Positions 50,980-59,502 of a stretch of DNA of 64,000 nt are shown piece by piece. The number at the start of each line of letters is the position of its first letter. Position 1 is the stretch's first letter. Origin of the DNA: Kitasatospora sp. GAS204B (lineage in GTDB: Bacteria; Actinomycetota; Actinomycetes; Streptomycetales; Streptomycetaceae); contig NZ_JARZAG010000003.1 of NCBI RefSeq assembly GCF_029892155.1, positions 310,001-374,000 of the forward strand, written 5' to 3'. The position numbers and the translations under genes were made by a program. The notes under the pieces were generated by a model. That model was not told the origin of the DNA. It saw nothing but the letters and a program-made list of their open reading frames with translations, and did not search any database.

Positions 50980-53900
50980 ATGAACCTGCTGCCATCCGGC
51001 AGAGGAAGAAGGAGAAGCATCGGCGCGCTCGGGTCGGGTGCCGTGTTGCTGGCCGTCGTAGCCTCGCTGATGGGCCAGCCCAGCAGCGCCGCTGCGGTGG
51101 CGCTGCCCGCCGCGGCCGTCGCGTCACAGCCCGGCGCCACTCCCGGACCCACGGCCGGCAGCGCCACCGCTGCCCCGTCGGCTGCCGCCACCACGCCCCC
51201 GTCGGCGTCCGAGAGCCAGCCGGCCAAGGCCACGCCCAAGACGGCGCCGACGACCGACGCGAAGTCCGCCCGCAGCGAGGCCGTACGGGCGCTCCAACAG
51301 AGCACCCCGACCGGCCCGTGCCCGGCCACCCTTGATCCGCAGACGGTCGCCGGCTGTGCGGTCGGCGCCTACCAGACGGCCTCCTTCTCCATCACCCTGC
51401 CGCAGCAGACGGACCTGGTGCTCATCCAGGCCGTGGCGGCCCAGGGCACGCTCTACCCGGTGCTGGTGGCGCCGGACGGCACCACCAAGGTGACCTGCGA
51501 CAGTCCATTCGGCGCCGGCTACGGGTACGGCGTGCTGCGCTGCCCGACCGCTCAGGCGGGGACGTACTCGCTGCAGGTCAAGGACGGCAGCGGGACGCAG
51601 AACGGCATCTCCGTGTCGTACCTCCCGCTGCTCTCCGCCACCGGCTGCAAGACGGTGGCCGCGACCGACCGGACGCTGGGCGCCCCGACCGTGTTCCCCG
51701 GCTCGCTGCCCGTCGCCTCCGCCGGGGACTGCTACACGCTGGACCTGGCCGCGGGCGACGTGCTGCGCAGCTACGCGAACATCTACCGGGTCACCCAGAC
51801 CGTGTACGACGCCACCGGCAAGCAGGTCTGCACCGACCAGTCGAACCCGGGCAACGGCCTCGACTGCCGGCTCACCGGCAGCGCGCCGTTCCGCGTGACC
51901 GTGCAGCAGCCGTCCGGGGCCGCCCAGGACTACTCCTACAGCGCCGCCCGGCTCTCCCAGCCGGAGGGCTGCACGCTGGTGCAGCCGCAGGCGTTCGGGA
52001 CCACCCCGGACTTGAGTTCCACGGCTCGCTGCCGCACGCTGCGGGTCTCGGACGCCACCCATTACAGCTTCGGCCCGGTGTCCACCGGGACGGCCCCGTC
52101 CGGCGGGCTGTTCACGCCGGATGGCACCGCACTGGTCGCCAACTGCTCGCTCGGCGCCTGCGACCTGACCCCCGGTGACTACACCTGGGCGGTCCAGGCG
52201 AGCAACACCACCGCCGGGGCGTTCGGCATGTTCCTGTACTCGGCCACGGAGAACCGGGGCTGCGTCGCGACTGGTGACGAGGGCCTGGCGAACGGCCCCG
52301 CCACCGGCACCTTCGCCGGCCCGGGCGAGCAGTTCTGCCTGACCTTGCCGACTGCCGCCGGCAACGGCCTCTACCTGCTCAACCAGCCGCCGTCCGGCGG
52401 CGCCGACGTGGCGGTCGAGATCGACGACGCGGGCGGCGCCAAGCAGTGCACCAACGGCGGCTACGTCTACTCCGTCTGCAAGTTGACGGGCACCGCACCG
52501 TTCCACGCGGTGGTGAGCGGCACGCCCGGCACGGCGTACCGGCTGGCGATCCAGCGGACGGGCGACTCCGCCGGCTGCACCGCCTGGCCGCAGTCCGGCT
52601 TCGACGGCTCCTGGGGCGCGCAGGTCTCGCTGACCGCGACCGTGTCGCAAGCCTGCCTGAGCCTGCCCGCCGGGCAGCACGCCGCCGCCGAAATGATCGA
52701 CTTCGCCAGCGGCAAGAACCAGTTGAACGCCTCGGTCCACGTGGTGGATCCCAACGGCACCGAGGTGTGCGCGACGGTCGGCAGCTCCACCACGACCTGT
52801 CAGCTCGCGGCGGGTGTCTCCTACACGGCGATGCTGGTCGGCGTCGGCGGCGCGGACACCTACAAGGTGGTCCACCGTGACATCTCGCCGACCGCGACGT
52901 GCACCACCCCGGCCTCGACGGCGGTCGGCGGTCCGTCGACCCCGTACGACCTGACCTCGGACCTGGACGCCCGCTGCCTGCGGGTCAGCGGCGCGACCAC
53001 GGACAAGTTCTGGCTGAGCGCGCGCACCCTGGGATCGCGCTATGACCCCGGCACGCTGGTGATGGTCGTGGACGCCAACGGCAAGTCCGCCTGTACCCAG
53101 TTCGGCACCGCCTGCCGGGTCACCGGCTCTACCTCGTACGTCGCGCTCGTGCTCGCCTCCGGCTACAACGGCACGACCATCCACACCAACGTGGATGCCT
53201 GGAAGGTCGGCTCGGCGGCCGGCTGGGCGCCCGAGTGCGCCGCCAACCCGGTCTCCGTGGACGGCTTCGCGCTGCGCAGCGGCGTGCTCAACGAGTCCTC
53301 GACGGGCTACTGCGCCGTGGTCGACATGACGGCCGACCAGGCCTTCAACGTCTACGGCACCAGCAGTTCCCCCGGTCCCAACGAGCCGTTCCTGACGCTG
53401 ATCGGCAGTTCCGACTGGGTGGACTACAACATGACGTACCAGTGCGTCAACATGTTGGGCACCTTCGGTGCCAGGTGCGCGGCGCCCCATACCGGTACTG
53501 TCGGCCAGGCGGTGCTGGTGCTGAGCGCGGCCCAGGCGGCCACCCCCGTCGAGTACAGCATGCAGGGTACCTGCGACACGAACTGCACCCGTCCCCCGCT
53601 GCAGACACCGACGGGGATCAGTCCCGCGACTGGTACCGCCGGGACGCAGCACCAGGCCGTTCTGCAGGGCACGGGGCTCACCCTGGGCACCAAGATGTGG
53701 CTGGCCAAGAACGGCACCAGGCAGACGGTGCTGACTCCGCTCTCCGTGAGCGCCGACGGCACCTCGCTCGATGTCCTGGTCAACACCAACGGCCTGGCTC
53801 CCGGTAGCTACGACCTGGCGCTCGACACTGTCGGTTACACCAGCGGTACGCCCTCCTACGGCTATCTCCCCAACGCGTACACGGTCACCGCCGCCGTGAC

Positions 53901-55020
53901 CGCTGCCAAGAGCAAGTTCGTCCCGACCACCCCGACCCGCTTCCTGGACACCCGCTACGGCATCGGTGCCCCGCAGGCGAAGCTCGGCTGGGGTGCCGTG
54001 GTGGCGCTTCAGGTGGCGGGCCAGAACGGGATTCCGTCCACCGGGGTCAACGCCGTCGTCATGAACGTGACGGCCGTCAGCCCGTCGGACGCCGGCCATG
54101 TGACGGTCTATCCGGACGGTCAGCCCGCCCCGAACACGTCGAACCTCAACTTCGCCGCCGGGGACACCGTCCCCAATCTGGTGACCGTTCCGGTGTTGAA
54201 CGGCAAGGTCGACCTGCAGAACGCCTCCAGCTCGGTCGACCTGATCGCCGACGTCACCGGCTACTTCACCGACTCCGGCGCCGGCTCCGCGTTCACACCG
54301 ATCACCCCGACCCGCTTCATGGACACCCGCTACGGCATCGGTGCCCCCCAGGCACCCGTCGGCTCCGGCGGTGTGGCAACGCTTCAGGTAGCGGGCGTGA
54401 ACGGTGTTCCGGCCACCGGGGTGACCGCCGTCGTCATGAACGTGACGGCCGTGTACCCCTCCTCGGCCGGCCATGTGACCGTCTACCCCGACGGCCAGCC
54501 GCTGCCCGATGTGTCGAACCTCAACTTCACCGCCGGGCAGATCGTCCCCAACCTGGTGACCGTCCCCGTCGTGAACGGGGCGGTGGACCTGCGTAACAAC
54601 TCGGGCTCGGTCGATCTGATCGCCGACGTCACGGGCTACTACTCGGCCACCGGATCGACATACTCCTCGGTCACGCCGGTTCGCCTGCTGGACACCCGGG
54701 TCGGCACGGGCGCCCGCCAGGGGAAGATGGGCGGGGACAACATCGTGAGCCTGCAGGTGGGCGGAGTCGAGGGCGTGCCCGCCACCGGAGTGACCGCGGT
54801 GGTGCTGAACGTCACGGCCACCGAGCCCACCGATGACAGCCACATGACGGTCTATCCGCACGGGATCGGGCGTCCCAACGCCTCGAACCTCAACTTCACC
54901 GCCGGACAGACCAGGGCCAACCTGGTCGTGGTCCCGGTGGTGGACGGTCGGGTGACCTTCTACAACCACGCGGGTGACACCCATGTGATCGCCGACCTGG
55001 AGGGCTACTTCACCTCCTGA
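50980..55020 (+). CDS. Giant secreted repeat protein
   Basis: The 1346-residue protein begins with a signal peptide (basic GRGRRRS, hydrophobic core, SSAAAVA). A Thr/Ala/Pro linker follows to ~105. Then come many beta-rich Cys-containing repeat units (~105-865) with recurring CxTL and CRLTG-type elements, an IPT/TIG-like domain at about 870-970 (GISPATGTAGTQHQAVLQGT), and three C-terminal repeats of ~120 residues (~980-1346) each opening with TPTRFLDTR-type motifs and closing with VDLIADVTGYF. There is no LPXTG sorting signal. It is likely an extracellular or surface-associated binding protein, ending at a very strong terminator. Confidence 0.85.
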   Translation: MNLLPSGRGRRRSIGALGSGAVLLAVVASLMGQPSSAAAVALPAAAVASQPGATPGPTAGSATAAPSAAATTPPSASESQPAKATPKTAPTTDAKSARSEAVRALQQSTPTGPCPATLDPQTVAGCAVGAYQTASFSITLPQQTDLVLIQAVAAQGTLYPVLVAPDGTTKVTCDSPFGAGYGYGVLRCPTAQAGTYSLQVKDGSGTQNGISVSYLPLLSATGCKTVAATDRTLGAPTVFPGSLPVASAGDCYTLDLAAGDVLRSYANIYRVTQTVYDATGKQVCTDQSNPGNGLDCRLTGSAPFRVTVQQPSGAAQDYSYSAARLSQPEGCTLVQPQAFGTTPDLSSTARCRTLRVSDATHYSFGPVSTGTAPSGGLFTPDGTALVANCSLGACDLTPGDYTWAVQASNTTAGAFGMFLYSATENRGCVATGDEGLANGPATGTFAGPGEQFCLTLPTAAGNGLYLLNQPPSGGADVAVEIDDAGGAKQCTNGGYVYSVCKLTGTAPFHAVVSGTPGTAYRLAIQRTGDSAGCTAWPQSGFDGSWGAQVSLTATVSQACLSLPAGQHAAAEMIDFASGKNQLNASVHVVDPNGTEVCATVGSSTTTCQLAAGVSYTAMLVGVGGADTYKVVHRDISPTATCTTPASTAVGGPSTPYDLTSDLDARCLRVSGATTDKFWLSARTLGSRYDPGTLVMVVDANGKSACTQFGTACRVTGSTSYVALVLASGYNGTTIHTNVDAWKVGSAAGWAPECAANPVSVDGFALRSGVLNESSTGYCAVVDMTADQAFNVYGTSSSPGPNEPFLTLIGSSDWVDYNMTYQCVNMLGTFGARCAAPHTGTVGQAVLVLSAAQAATPVEYSMQGTCDTNCTRPPLQTPTGISPATGTAGTQHQAVLQGTGLTLGTKMWLAKNGTRQTVLTPLSVSADGTSLDVLVNTNGLAPGSYDLALDTVGYTSGTPSYGYLPNAYTVTAAVTAAKSKFVPTTPTRFLDTRYGIGAPQAKLGWGAVVALQVAGQNGIPSTGVNAVVMNVTAVSPSDAGHVTVYPDGQPAPNTSNLNFAAGDTVPNLVTVPVLNGKVDLQNASSSVDLIADVTGYFTDSGAGSAFTPITPTRFMDTRYGIGAPQAPVGSGGVATLQVAGVNGVPATGVTAVVMNVTAVYPSSAGHVTVYPDGQPLPDVSNLNFTAGQIVPNLVTVPVVNGAVDLRNNSGSVDLIADVTGYYSATGSTYSSVTPVRLLDTRVGTGARQGKMGGDNIVSLQVGGVEGVPATGVTAVVLNVTATEPTDDSHMTVYPHGIGRPNASNLNFTAGQTRANLVVVPVVDGRVTFYNHAGDTHVIADLEGYFTS

Positions 55021-55022
55021 CG

Positions 55023-55080
55023 CCGCTTCATGCCGAAGGCCCTTCCGGGAGCGCCCGGGAGGGCCTTCGGCATGAAGCGG
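55023..55080 (+). terminator. Very long terminator hairpin
   Basis: A 27-bp stem with a single wobble pair (outer 21-nt arms at 55023-55043 and 55060-55080, inner CCGGG/CCCGG) closes on an AGCG tetraloop, 2 bp after the secreted-protein stop. It is one of the longest perfect hairpins in the window. Confidence 0.9.
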
Positions 55081-55244
55081 GTCAGCCGGAGCGGCTCGGG
55101 CGGACGACTTTCGCGATCCCTCCGAACATCCTTGTCCGACCGGGGTCTTGCCAGGAGCTGGGCGCGAAGTGATACCTTCGCAAAGGAATGTTTGATGCGA
55201 TGCGCGCGGTGAGGATCCCGCGCCACGAACGGGAAGGACACTCC

Positions 55245-56054
55245 ATGAGCACGGTTGCGCCCGACAGGACGGCCGTCCACCGCCCGCCCTACCTGGTCTT
55301 CTGCGACGTCGACGAGACGCTGATCAGCCGCAAGAGCATGTTCGACTTCCTGCAGTTCCACCTCGTGCGCCGCTACGGAGCCACCGGGCAGCAGCAGTAC
55401 GAGCGGATCGCGCGGGAGCTGCGCAGCCAGGGGGACGCCGGTGCGTCCCGCAGCACGGTCAACCGGAGCTACTACCGCGCTTACACGGGCGAGAGCGCGG
55501 CCCAGATCGAGGCGCTCGGCCGGCTGTGGTTCGACGAGTGTGCGACCGACCCGGGGTTCTTCATCCCCGGCACGCTGCAGGAGTTGGCGCGCCACCGCGG
55601 CGCCGGTGCGGAGATCGTCCTGGTCTCCGGTTCGTTCCTGCCCTGCCTGGCTCCGATCGCCGAGCGCATCGGCGCCGGCCACATCCTGTGCACCACGCCG
55701 ATCGTGCTGGACGGCAGCTACACCGGCGAGGTGATCGAGCCGGTGATCGGCGAGGGCAAGCGGTCCGCGGTGCTGCGGATGCTCGCCGACCACCCGGGCG
55801 TCAATCCGCTCACCTGCTTCGCGTTCGGAGACCACCCCTCCGACTTCCCGATGCTCGACTGCGTCGGCCACCCGCGCGGTGTGGGCGAGGACCCGTTGCT
55901 GCGTGAGTACTTGACGCAGCGCCATGAGCTGCCGTCCCTCGACCAGCGCGGCACCTCGGGGTGCGCGCTGGCCTGCTGGTCGATGGGCTCGGACGGCCTC
56001 GGCGACGGGCACGGCGCCTCGTGCCGGGCCAGCTGCGCGCTGCCGCTCGACTGA
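55245..56054 (+). CDS. HAD-IB family phosphatase-like protein
   Basis: ATG 55245 has GGAAGG upstream. The 269-residue product has the HAD-IB pattern: FCDVDETLISRKSM near residue 19, a helical cap, VLVSGSFLPCLAPIAERIGA, and AFGDHPSDFPML with the metal-binding Asp pair. The cap insertion and Cys-rich tail (CALACWSM) are individual. It may hydrolyse a phosphate monoester such as a phosphoserine-like or lipid-linked substrate. It is convergent with the small-peptide gene. Confidence 0.85.
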   Translation: MSTVAPDRTAVHRPPYLVFCDVDETLISRKSMFDFLQFHLVRRYGATGQQQYERIARELRSQGDAGASRSTVNRSYYRAYTGESAAQIEALGRLWFDECATDPGFFIPGTLQELARHRGAGAEIVLVSGSFLPCLAPIAERIGAGHILCTTPIVLDGSYTGEVIEPVIGEGKRSAVLRMLADHPGVNPLTCFAFGDHPSDFPMLDCVGHPRGVGEDPLLREYLTQRHELPSLDQRGTSGCALACWSMGSDGLGDGHGASCRASCALPLD

Positions 56055-56076
56055 GCCGGTACCCGTGCACAACGTT

Positions 56077-56107
56077 CAAGGGCAGCGACTTCGCGTCGCT
56101 GCCCTTG
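56077..56107. terminator. Bidirectional terminator
   Basis: A perfect 13-bp stem (CAAGGGCAGCGAC/GTCGCTGCCCTTG) with a 5-nt loop lies between the convergent HAD gene and 50-aa peptide gene. Confidence 0.8.
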
Positions 56108-56124
56108 GTCGTGTGCGCGGGGCT

Positions 56125-56277
56125 TCAGTCGATGCCCCGGCAGATGTGCGGTTCCCATGCGTCGTCGGTGTCGCCCGCGAGGCGCGGGACGGGGGCGCCG
56201 GCGGCGAAGCGCGACTCGGTCTGGTGCTGGGCCGGCGCACCCTTCGCGGGTTTCGATGCGGCGTCCTGGCTGGTCAT
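56125..56277 (-). CDS. 50-aa peptide/mini-protein at the end of the KAS III operon
   Basis: ATG 56277 follows AAGGAG at 5-6 nt, inside a leader of five 9-bp repeats. The 50-residue product is hydrophilic, begins MTSQDAASKPAKG, has a Gln/Ala/Pro/Arg middle, and ends DDAWEPHICRGID with one Cys. It is not membrane-bound. It may be a small accessory protein or a precursor peptide; no family is recognised. It is the last gene of the minus-strand cluster, 90 bp after the KAS III stop. Confidence 0.6.
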   Translation of the reverse strand: MTSQDAASKPAKGAPAQHQTESRFAAGAPVPRLAGDTDDAWEPHICRGID

Positions 56278-56284
56278 CTCGACT

Positions 56285-56329
56285 CCTTGGCAGAAGTGGC
56301 AGAACTGGCAGGGGTGGCAAGGGTGGCAG
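56285..56329 (-). repeat. Five 9-bp direct repeats before the 50-aa gene
   Basis: Read on the plus strand as NNNTGGCAR units (56285, 56294, 56303, 56312, 56321), the repeat ends 8 bp before the peptide start codon and includes its ribosome-binding site in the last unit on the minus strand. Copy-number change would alter the leader length without affecting the coding frame. Confidence 0.7.
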
Positions 56330-56367
56330 GGGCGTTACTCGCACGCCTCGGCGTCCGCCGCGGAGGA

Positions 56368-57486
56368 CTATCGCGAGCCAGCCAGCGCCAGCGCCGGCTC
56401 CCGCTGCTCGGCGACCGGCGTCCAGGCCGGCGCGGACGCGGCGCTCGCGGCACGATCGCGGGCCGGCATCGCGTAACGGGTCGGTGCCCAGCGCAGCAGC
56501 GCCGAGCCCACCGACATGCCGCCGCCGAACGCGGAGAGGACCGTCAGGTCCCCCTCGGCGAGCAGTCCCCGCCGGTGCACCTCGTCCAGCGCGACCGGGA
56601 CCGAGGCCGCGCCGGTGTTGCCGTGCTCGGCGAGCGTCAGGTGCAGGCCGGCCGCCTCCAGCCCCAGCTCGGGCCAGACCTCGGCGAGCATCACGCCGTT
56701 CGCCTGGTGCGGGACGAAGTGGCGGACCTCGCGGCCCGGCACACCTGCCTTCACCAGCAGCTCGTGCACGGCCCCGGGCAGGTTCCCGTGGACGAACTCG
56801 CGCACCCCGCGACCGTCCATGGTGAAGTAGTGCGCCCCCTGCGCCAGCGTGGTGCTGGACGCCGGGCGCCTGCTGCCGCCGGCCGGGACGCTGATCAGCC
56901 GGTGCTGCTCGCCGCGGGTGACCAGGCTGGTGGTGATGCCGCCGACCCGCGAGGGCACGGGGCCGAGCACCACCGCACCGGCGCCGTCGCCGAACAGGAT
57001 GGCCGTCTTGCGGTCGCTGTAGTCGAGGATCCGCGAGTAGACGTCCGCGCCGATCACCACCGCGTACGGCCCGGCGCCGGTCGAGGGTTCGGCTCTCAGC
57101 ATCCGCTCGGCGGCGGTCATCGCGAACAGGAAGCCGCTGCAGACCGAGTTGACGTCGAAGGCGGCGGCGTGGCGGGCCCCGATCCGGCCCTGGACGATCG
57201 CGGCGGTCGCGGGTTGCGGGTGGTCGGGGGTCGAGGTGGCGACCACCAGGTAGGAGATCTGTCCGGGTGTCAGACCCGCCTGCTCGATGGCGCGCAGCGC
57301 GGCGGCCGCGGCGAGATCGCTGGTGGCCTCGTGCGGAGCGGCCCGGTGCCGGCGGCGGATGCAAGTCTTGCGCTCGATCCACTCGGCGCTCACTCCCGCC
57401 CGCTCGGCGATCTCGTCGTTGTCCACCACGGTGGCGGGGAGGTAGGAGCCGGTGCTGATGATGCCGATGGGGCGTGAGTTGTCCAT
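56368..57486 (-). CDS. Beta-ketoacyl-ACP synthase III (FabH-like)
   Basis: The 372-residue product has the KAS III landmarks: GSYLPATVVDNDEIAER, the nucleophile Cys in NSVCSGFLFAM, the His of VPHQANGVM and the Asn of EHGNTGAASVPVAL. It condenses an acyl-CoA starter with malonyl-ACP or another nucleophile. There is a C-terminal extension of ~35 Ala-rich residues. Standing next to an AfsA-type protein rather than fab genes, it is probably dedicated to a secondary product. Confidence 0.92.
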   Translation of the reverse strand: MDNSRPIGIISTGSYLPATVVDNDEIAERAGVSAEWIERKTCIRRRHRAAPHEATSDLAAAAALRAIEQAGLTPGQISYLVVATSTPDHPQPATAAIVQGRIGARHAAAFDVNSVCSGFLFAMTAAERMLRAEPSTGAGPYAVVIGADVYSRILDYSDRKTAILFGDGAGAVVLGPVPSRVGGITTSLVTRGEQHRLISVPAGGSRRPASSTTLAQGAHYFTMDGRGVREFVHGNLPGAVHELLVKAGVPGREVRHFVPHQANGVMLAEVWPELGLEAAGLHLTLAEHGNTGAASVPVALDEVHRRGLLAEGDLTVLSAFGGGMSVGSALLRWAPTRYAMPARDRAASAASAPAWTPVAEQREPALALAGSR

Positions 57487-57603
57487 GATCTCTTGGGTCT
57501 CTTCTCAGGTCGGGGAAACCAGTCAGTTCGGGGAGCCAGTCGGTTCAGGAAGCCAGTCGCTCCAGGAAGCCAGTCGGCTCACGAAGCCGGCAGCAGGCGG
57601 CGG

Positions 57604-58503
57604 TCAGGACGCGGCGATCGTGGTGAACTCCTGGAAGCTGGGGCCCTGCAGCTTCAGCTGGGCGTGGATGTCCCCGCCGAGGCCGAAGTGCCCGATCGCG
57701 CCGCCGTAGTTCTGCTGGTAACTCATCCACAGCACGACCACGTTGATCACCCGGTTCGAGCCGGGCGAGCCGGCCTCCGGGAACGGGTTGGGCAGCGTCG
57801 CCTGGTAGTGCGCCATCCCGTGGTCGTCGGTGATGAAGGCGTTCGGCACACCGAGCGGACCCGGGCGGGTCGGGCCGGCGGGGTCGAGGTCGTGCTCGCG
57901 CAGCGACATCACGGTGTACAGGCTGTTCGGGATCAACCCGGTGAAGGCGAACGAGAAGTCGGCACCGCGCCGGTGGGCCGGCACGTGGACCTTGAGCTGA
58001 CCGCGCGCCTGGACCCACTGGCCGATCGTGATCGGCTCGCGCACCTTCGGGCCGTCCTCCTCCCGCAGGTCCGGGATCGGGGCGTTGTGCAGCGGGTGGC
58101 TGGGGCGCTTGACCTCGTGCGCGTCGGGGCGCTGGGCGGGGGCGAAGAGCATCGGGTAGTTGTTGCACGGCAGTGGGAGCGGGAGCGTGTAGAGCTCGGT
58201 CGAGGCGTCGGGCGCGGTGGGGTCGGTGTCGAGTTCCCGGACGATGGCGTACGGCAGGTTCTGGCCCAGCGGCGGCAGCGGGCTCTCGGGCGAGACCACG
58301 GCGCTGCCCCACGCGGAGACGGTGCCGCCGTCGGGACCCGGGCGGTTGATCCGCCCGATGACGACGAAGTTGCCGTCCTCGTCCACGATCTCGCTCGGCG
58401 GGTAGAGCGGGCCCTGGGTGGTGACGCTCAGGTCGTAGGTCCGGGTCAGGGCGGTGGCGGTGGGCGTTGCGGTGGCGGGCGGGGCCTCGGGGGTGATGGT
58501 CAT
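57604..58503 (-). CDS. Unknown 299-aa protein in the AfsA-like cluster
   Basis: ATG 58503 has AAGGAG at 8 nt. The frame open upstream to 59202 crosses the poly-G/C stretch and overlaps the next gene, so it is not used. The protein is beta-rich with segments such as TYDLSVTTQGPLYPPSEIVD, LPLPCNNYPMLF, FSFAFTGLIPNSLYTVM and a Tyr/Gly-rich end. There is no signal peptide, and I recognise no family. Its place between KAS III and ABM-like genes suggests a role in the same pathway. Confidence 0.7.
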   Translation of the reverse strand: MTITPEAPPATATPTATALTRTYDLSVTTQGPLYPPSEIVDEDGNFVVIGRINRPGPDGGTVSAWGSAVVSPESPLPPLGQNLPYAIVRELDTDPTAPDASTELYTLPLPLPCNNYPMLFAPAQRPDAHEVKRPSHPLHNAPIPDLREEDGPKVREPITIGQWVQARGQLKVHVPAHRRGADFSFAFTGLIPNSLYTVMSLREHDLDPAGPTRPGPLGVPNAFITDDHGMAHYQATLPNPFPEAGSPGSNRVINVVVLWMSYQQNYGGAIGHFGLGGDIHAQLKLQGPSFQEFTTIAAS

Positions 58504-58535
58504 GATGACTGCTCCTTCTCCTTCTGGAAGGAGCG

Positions 58536-58745
58536 GCCGGGGGGGGGGGGGGGCGCGGGCCCCCCCCCCCCCCCCCCGGGGCCGGGGGGGGGGGGGCCCC
58601 GGGGGCGCGCCGCGGAGCGGGGGCGGGGGGGCGGGGCGGGCCGGCGCCGGGGGGTTCGGGCCCGCTGCCGGCCCCCCCCCGGGGGGGGGGGGCGGGGCCG
58701 GGGGGGCCCCCCCCCCCCGCCCCCCCCCCCCCGGCCGCGGGCCGT
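58536..58745. other. Poly-G/poly-C low-complexity block, probable artefact
   Basis: Within about 200 bp there are long runs of G and C with virtually no A or T, unlike anything else in the window. The block sits between the ABM-like gene and the unknown 299-aa gene. Such runs usually come from base-calling or assembly errors, so any real sequence (a leader, hairpin or small gene) may be hidden. The flanking genes remain intact. Confidence 0.75.
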
Positions 58746-58775
58746 GCGGGGCCGGGGCGGCCCCGCCGATGGGGG

Positions 58776-59402
58776 TCAGACGCGGGGGGTGACACGCTCG
58801 TAGATGCGGGTGTACAGGCCGTTGTCGCCTCCGGTGATGTACTTGTCGCCCGCCTGACGGACGATCTCCTGGTAGCGCGGGTCGGTGAAGGACTCCAGGT
58901 ACTTGGCCGGGTCGGCGTTGAACCCGGACACGAACATCACGCCCGGCTCGGTGCTGGCCAGCGAGTGGAAGGCCTGGAAGCTCTCGACGGCGGCCGAGGT
59001 GCGGACCACGTCGAAGATGGTCTCCTCGCGCCAGGCCCGGTACTGGCGGTAGACCCGCGGGACCACCTCGACGTGGCGCATCTGGACGTACTTGGTGTCC
59101 GGCAGCGCGCCGGCGGCCGGCTTGGGCGCTTCGACGAACTGCAGGATCTGGCGCTGGAAGTCGGCCTCGCCCAGCGGGCCCACGGCCTCCCAGAGCTTCC
59201 ACCAGTCGGCGCGCAGCTCCTCCATCCGGTCGAAGCCCTCCAGCGGCGCCAGCTCCAGCACGGAGTTGGTCTCCAGGCCGCGGTAGAGGATCCGGCCCTC
59301 GAAGCCGGAGGCGTCGTTGTGCTTCTGCCAGGCCTCGGTGACGGCGTCGACCTGCTCCGGCTTGACGGAGAGCTCGGTGGCGGTGATCAGAGCAGCAGAC
59401 AT
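58776..59402 (-). CDS. Antibiotic-monooxygenase-like (dimeric alpha/beta barrel) protein
   Basis: The 208-residue product looks like two ferredoxin-like repeats: LITATELSVKPEQVDAVTEA with SVLELAPLEGFDRMEEL, then VEVVPRVYRQYRAWREE with FVSGFNADPAKYLESFTDPRY. This resembles ABM-family or related barrel proteins that oxidise or cyclise polyketide-like substrates. The 3' end abuts the poly-G/C block but the stop at 58776 is outside it. It is preceded by the AfsA-like gene 100 bp upstream. Confidence 0.72.
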   Translation of the reverse strand: MSAALITATELSVKPEQVDAVTEAWQKHNDASGFEGRILYRGLETNSVLELAPLEGFDRMEELRADWWKLWEAVGPLGEADFQRQILQFVEAPKPAAGALPDTKYVQMRHVEVVPRVYRQYRAWREETIFDVVRTSAAVESFQAFHSLASTEPGVMFVSGFNADPAKYLESFTDPRYQEIVRQAGDKYITGGDNGLYTRIYERVTPRV

Positions 59403-59502
59403 GACGGTTCTCCTGATGGTGTGTGGCGGAAGGTGAGATGGGTGGTGCGACGAACGGGTGGTGCGGTGGTGCCGTGCGGGTGCTTCTGGGTGTGCCGAAC
59501 GC

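Noticed and set aside
51124..54984. 1286-codon open frame antisense to the giant secreted protein
   Set aside because: It has no ribosome-binding site or recognisable domain, is Arg/Gly/Ala/His-rich, and mirrors the codon bias of the plus-strand gene whose signal peptide and repeats are clear.
58503..59202. Long N-terminal extension of the 299-aa protein
   Set aside because: It runs through the poly-G/C artefact and overlaps the ABM-like gene out of frame. ATG 58503 has a good ribosome-binding site.
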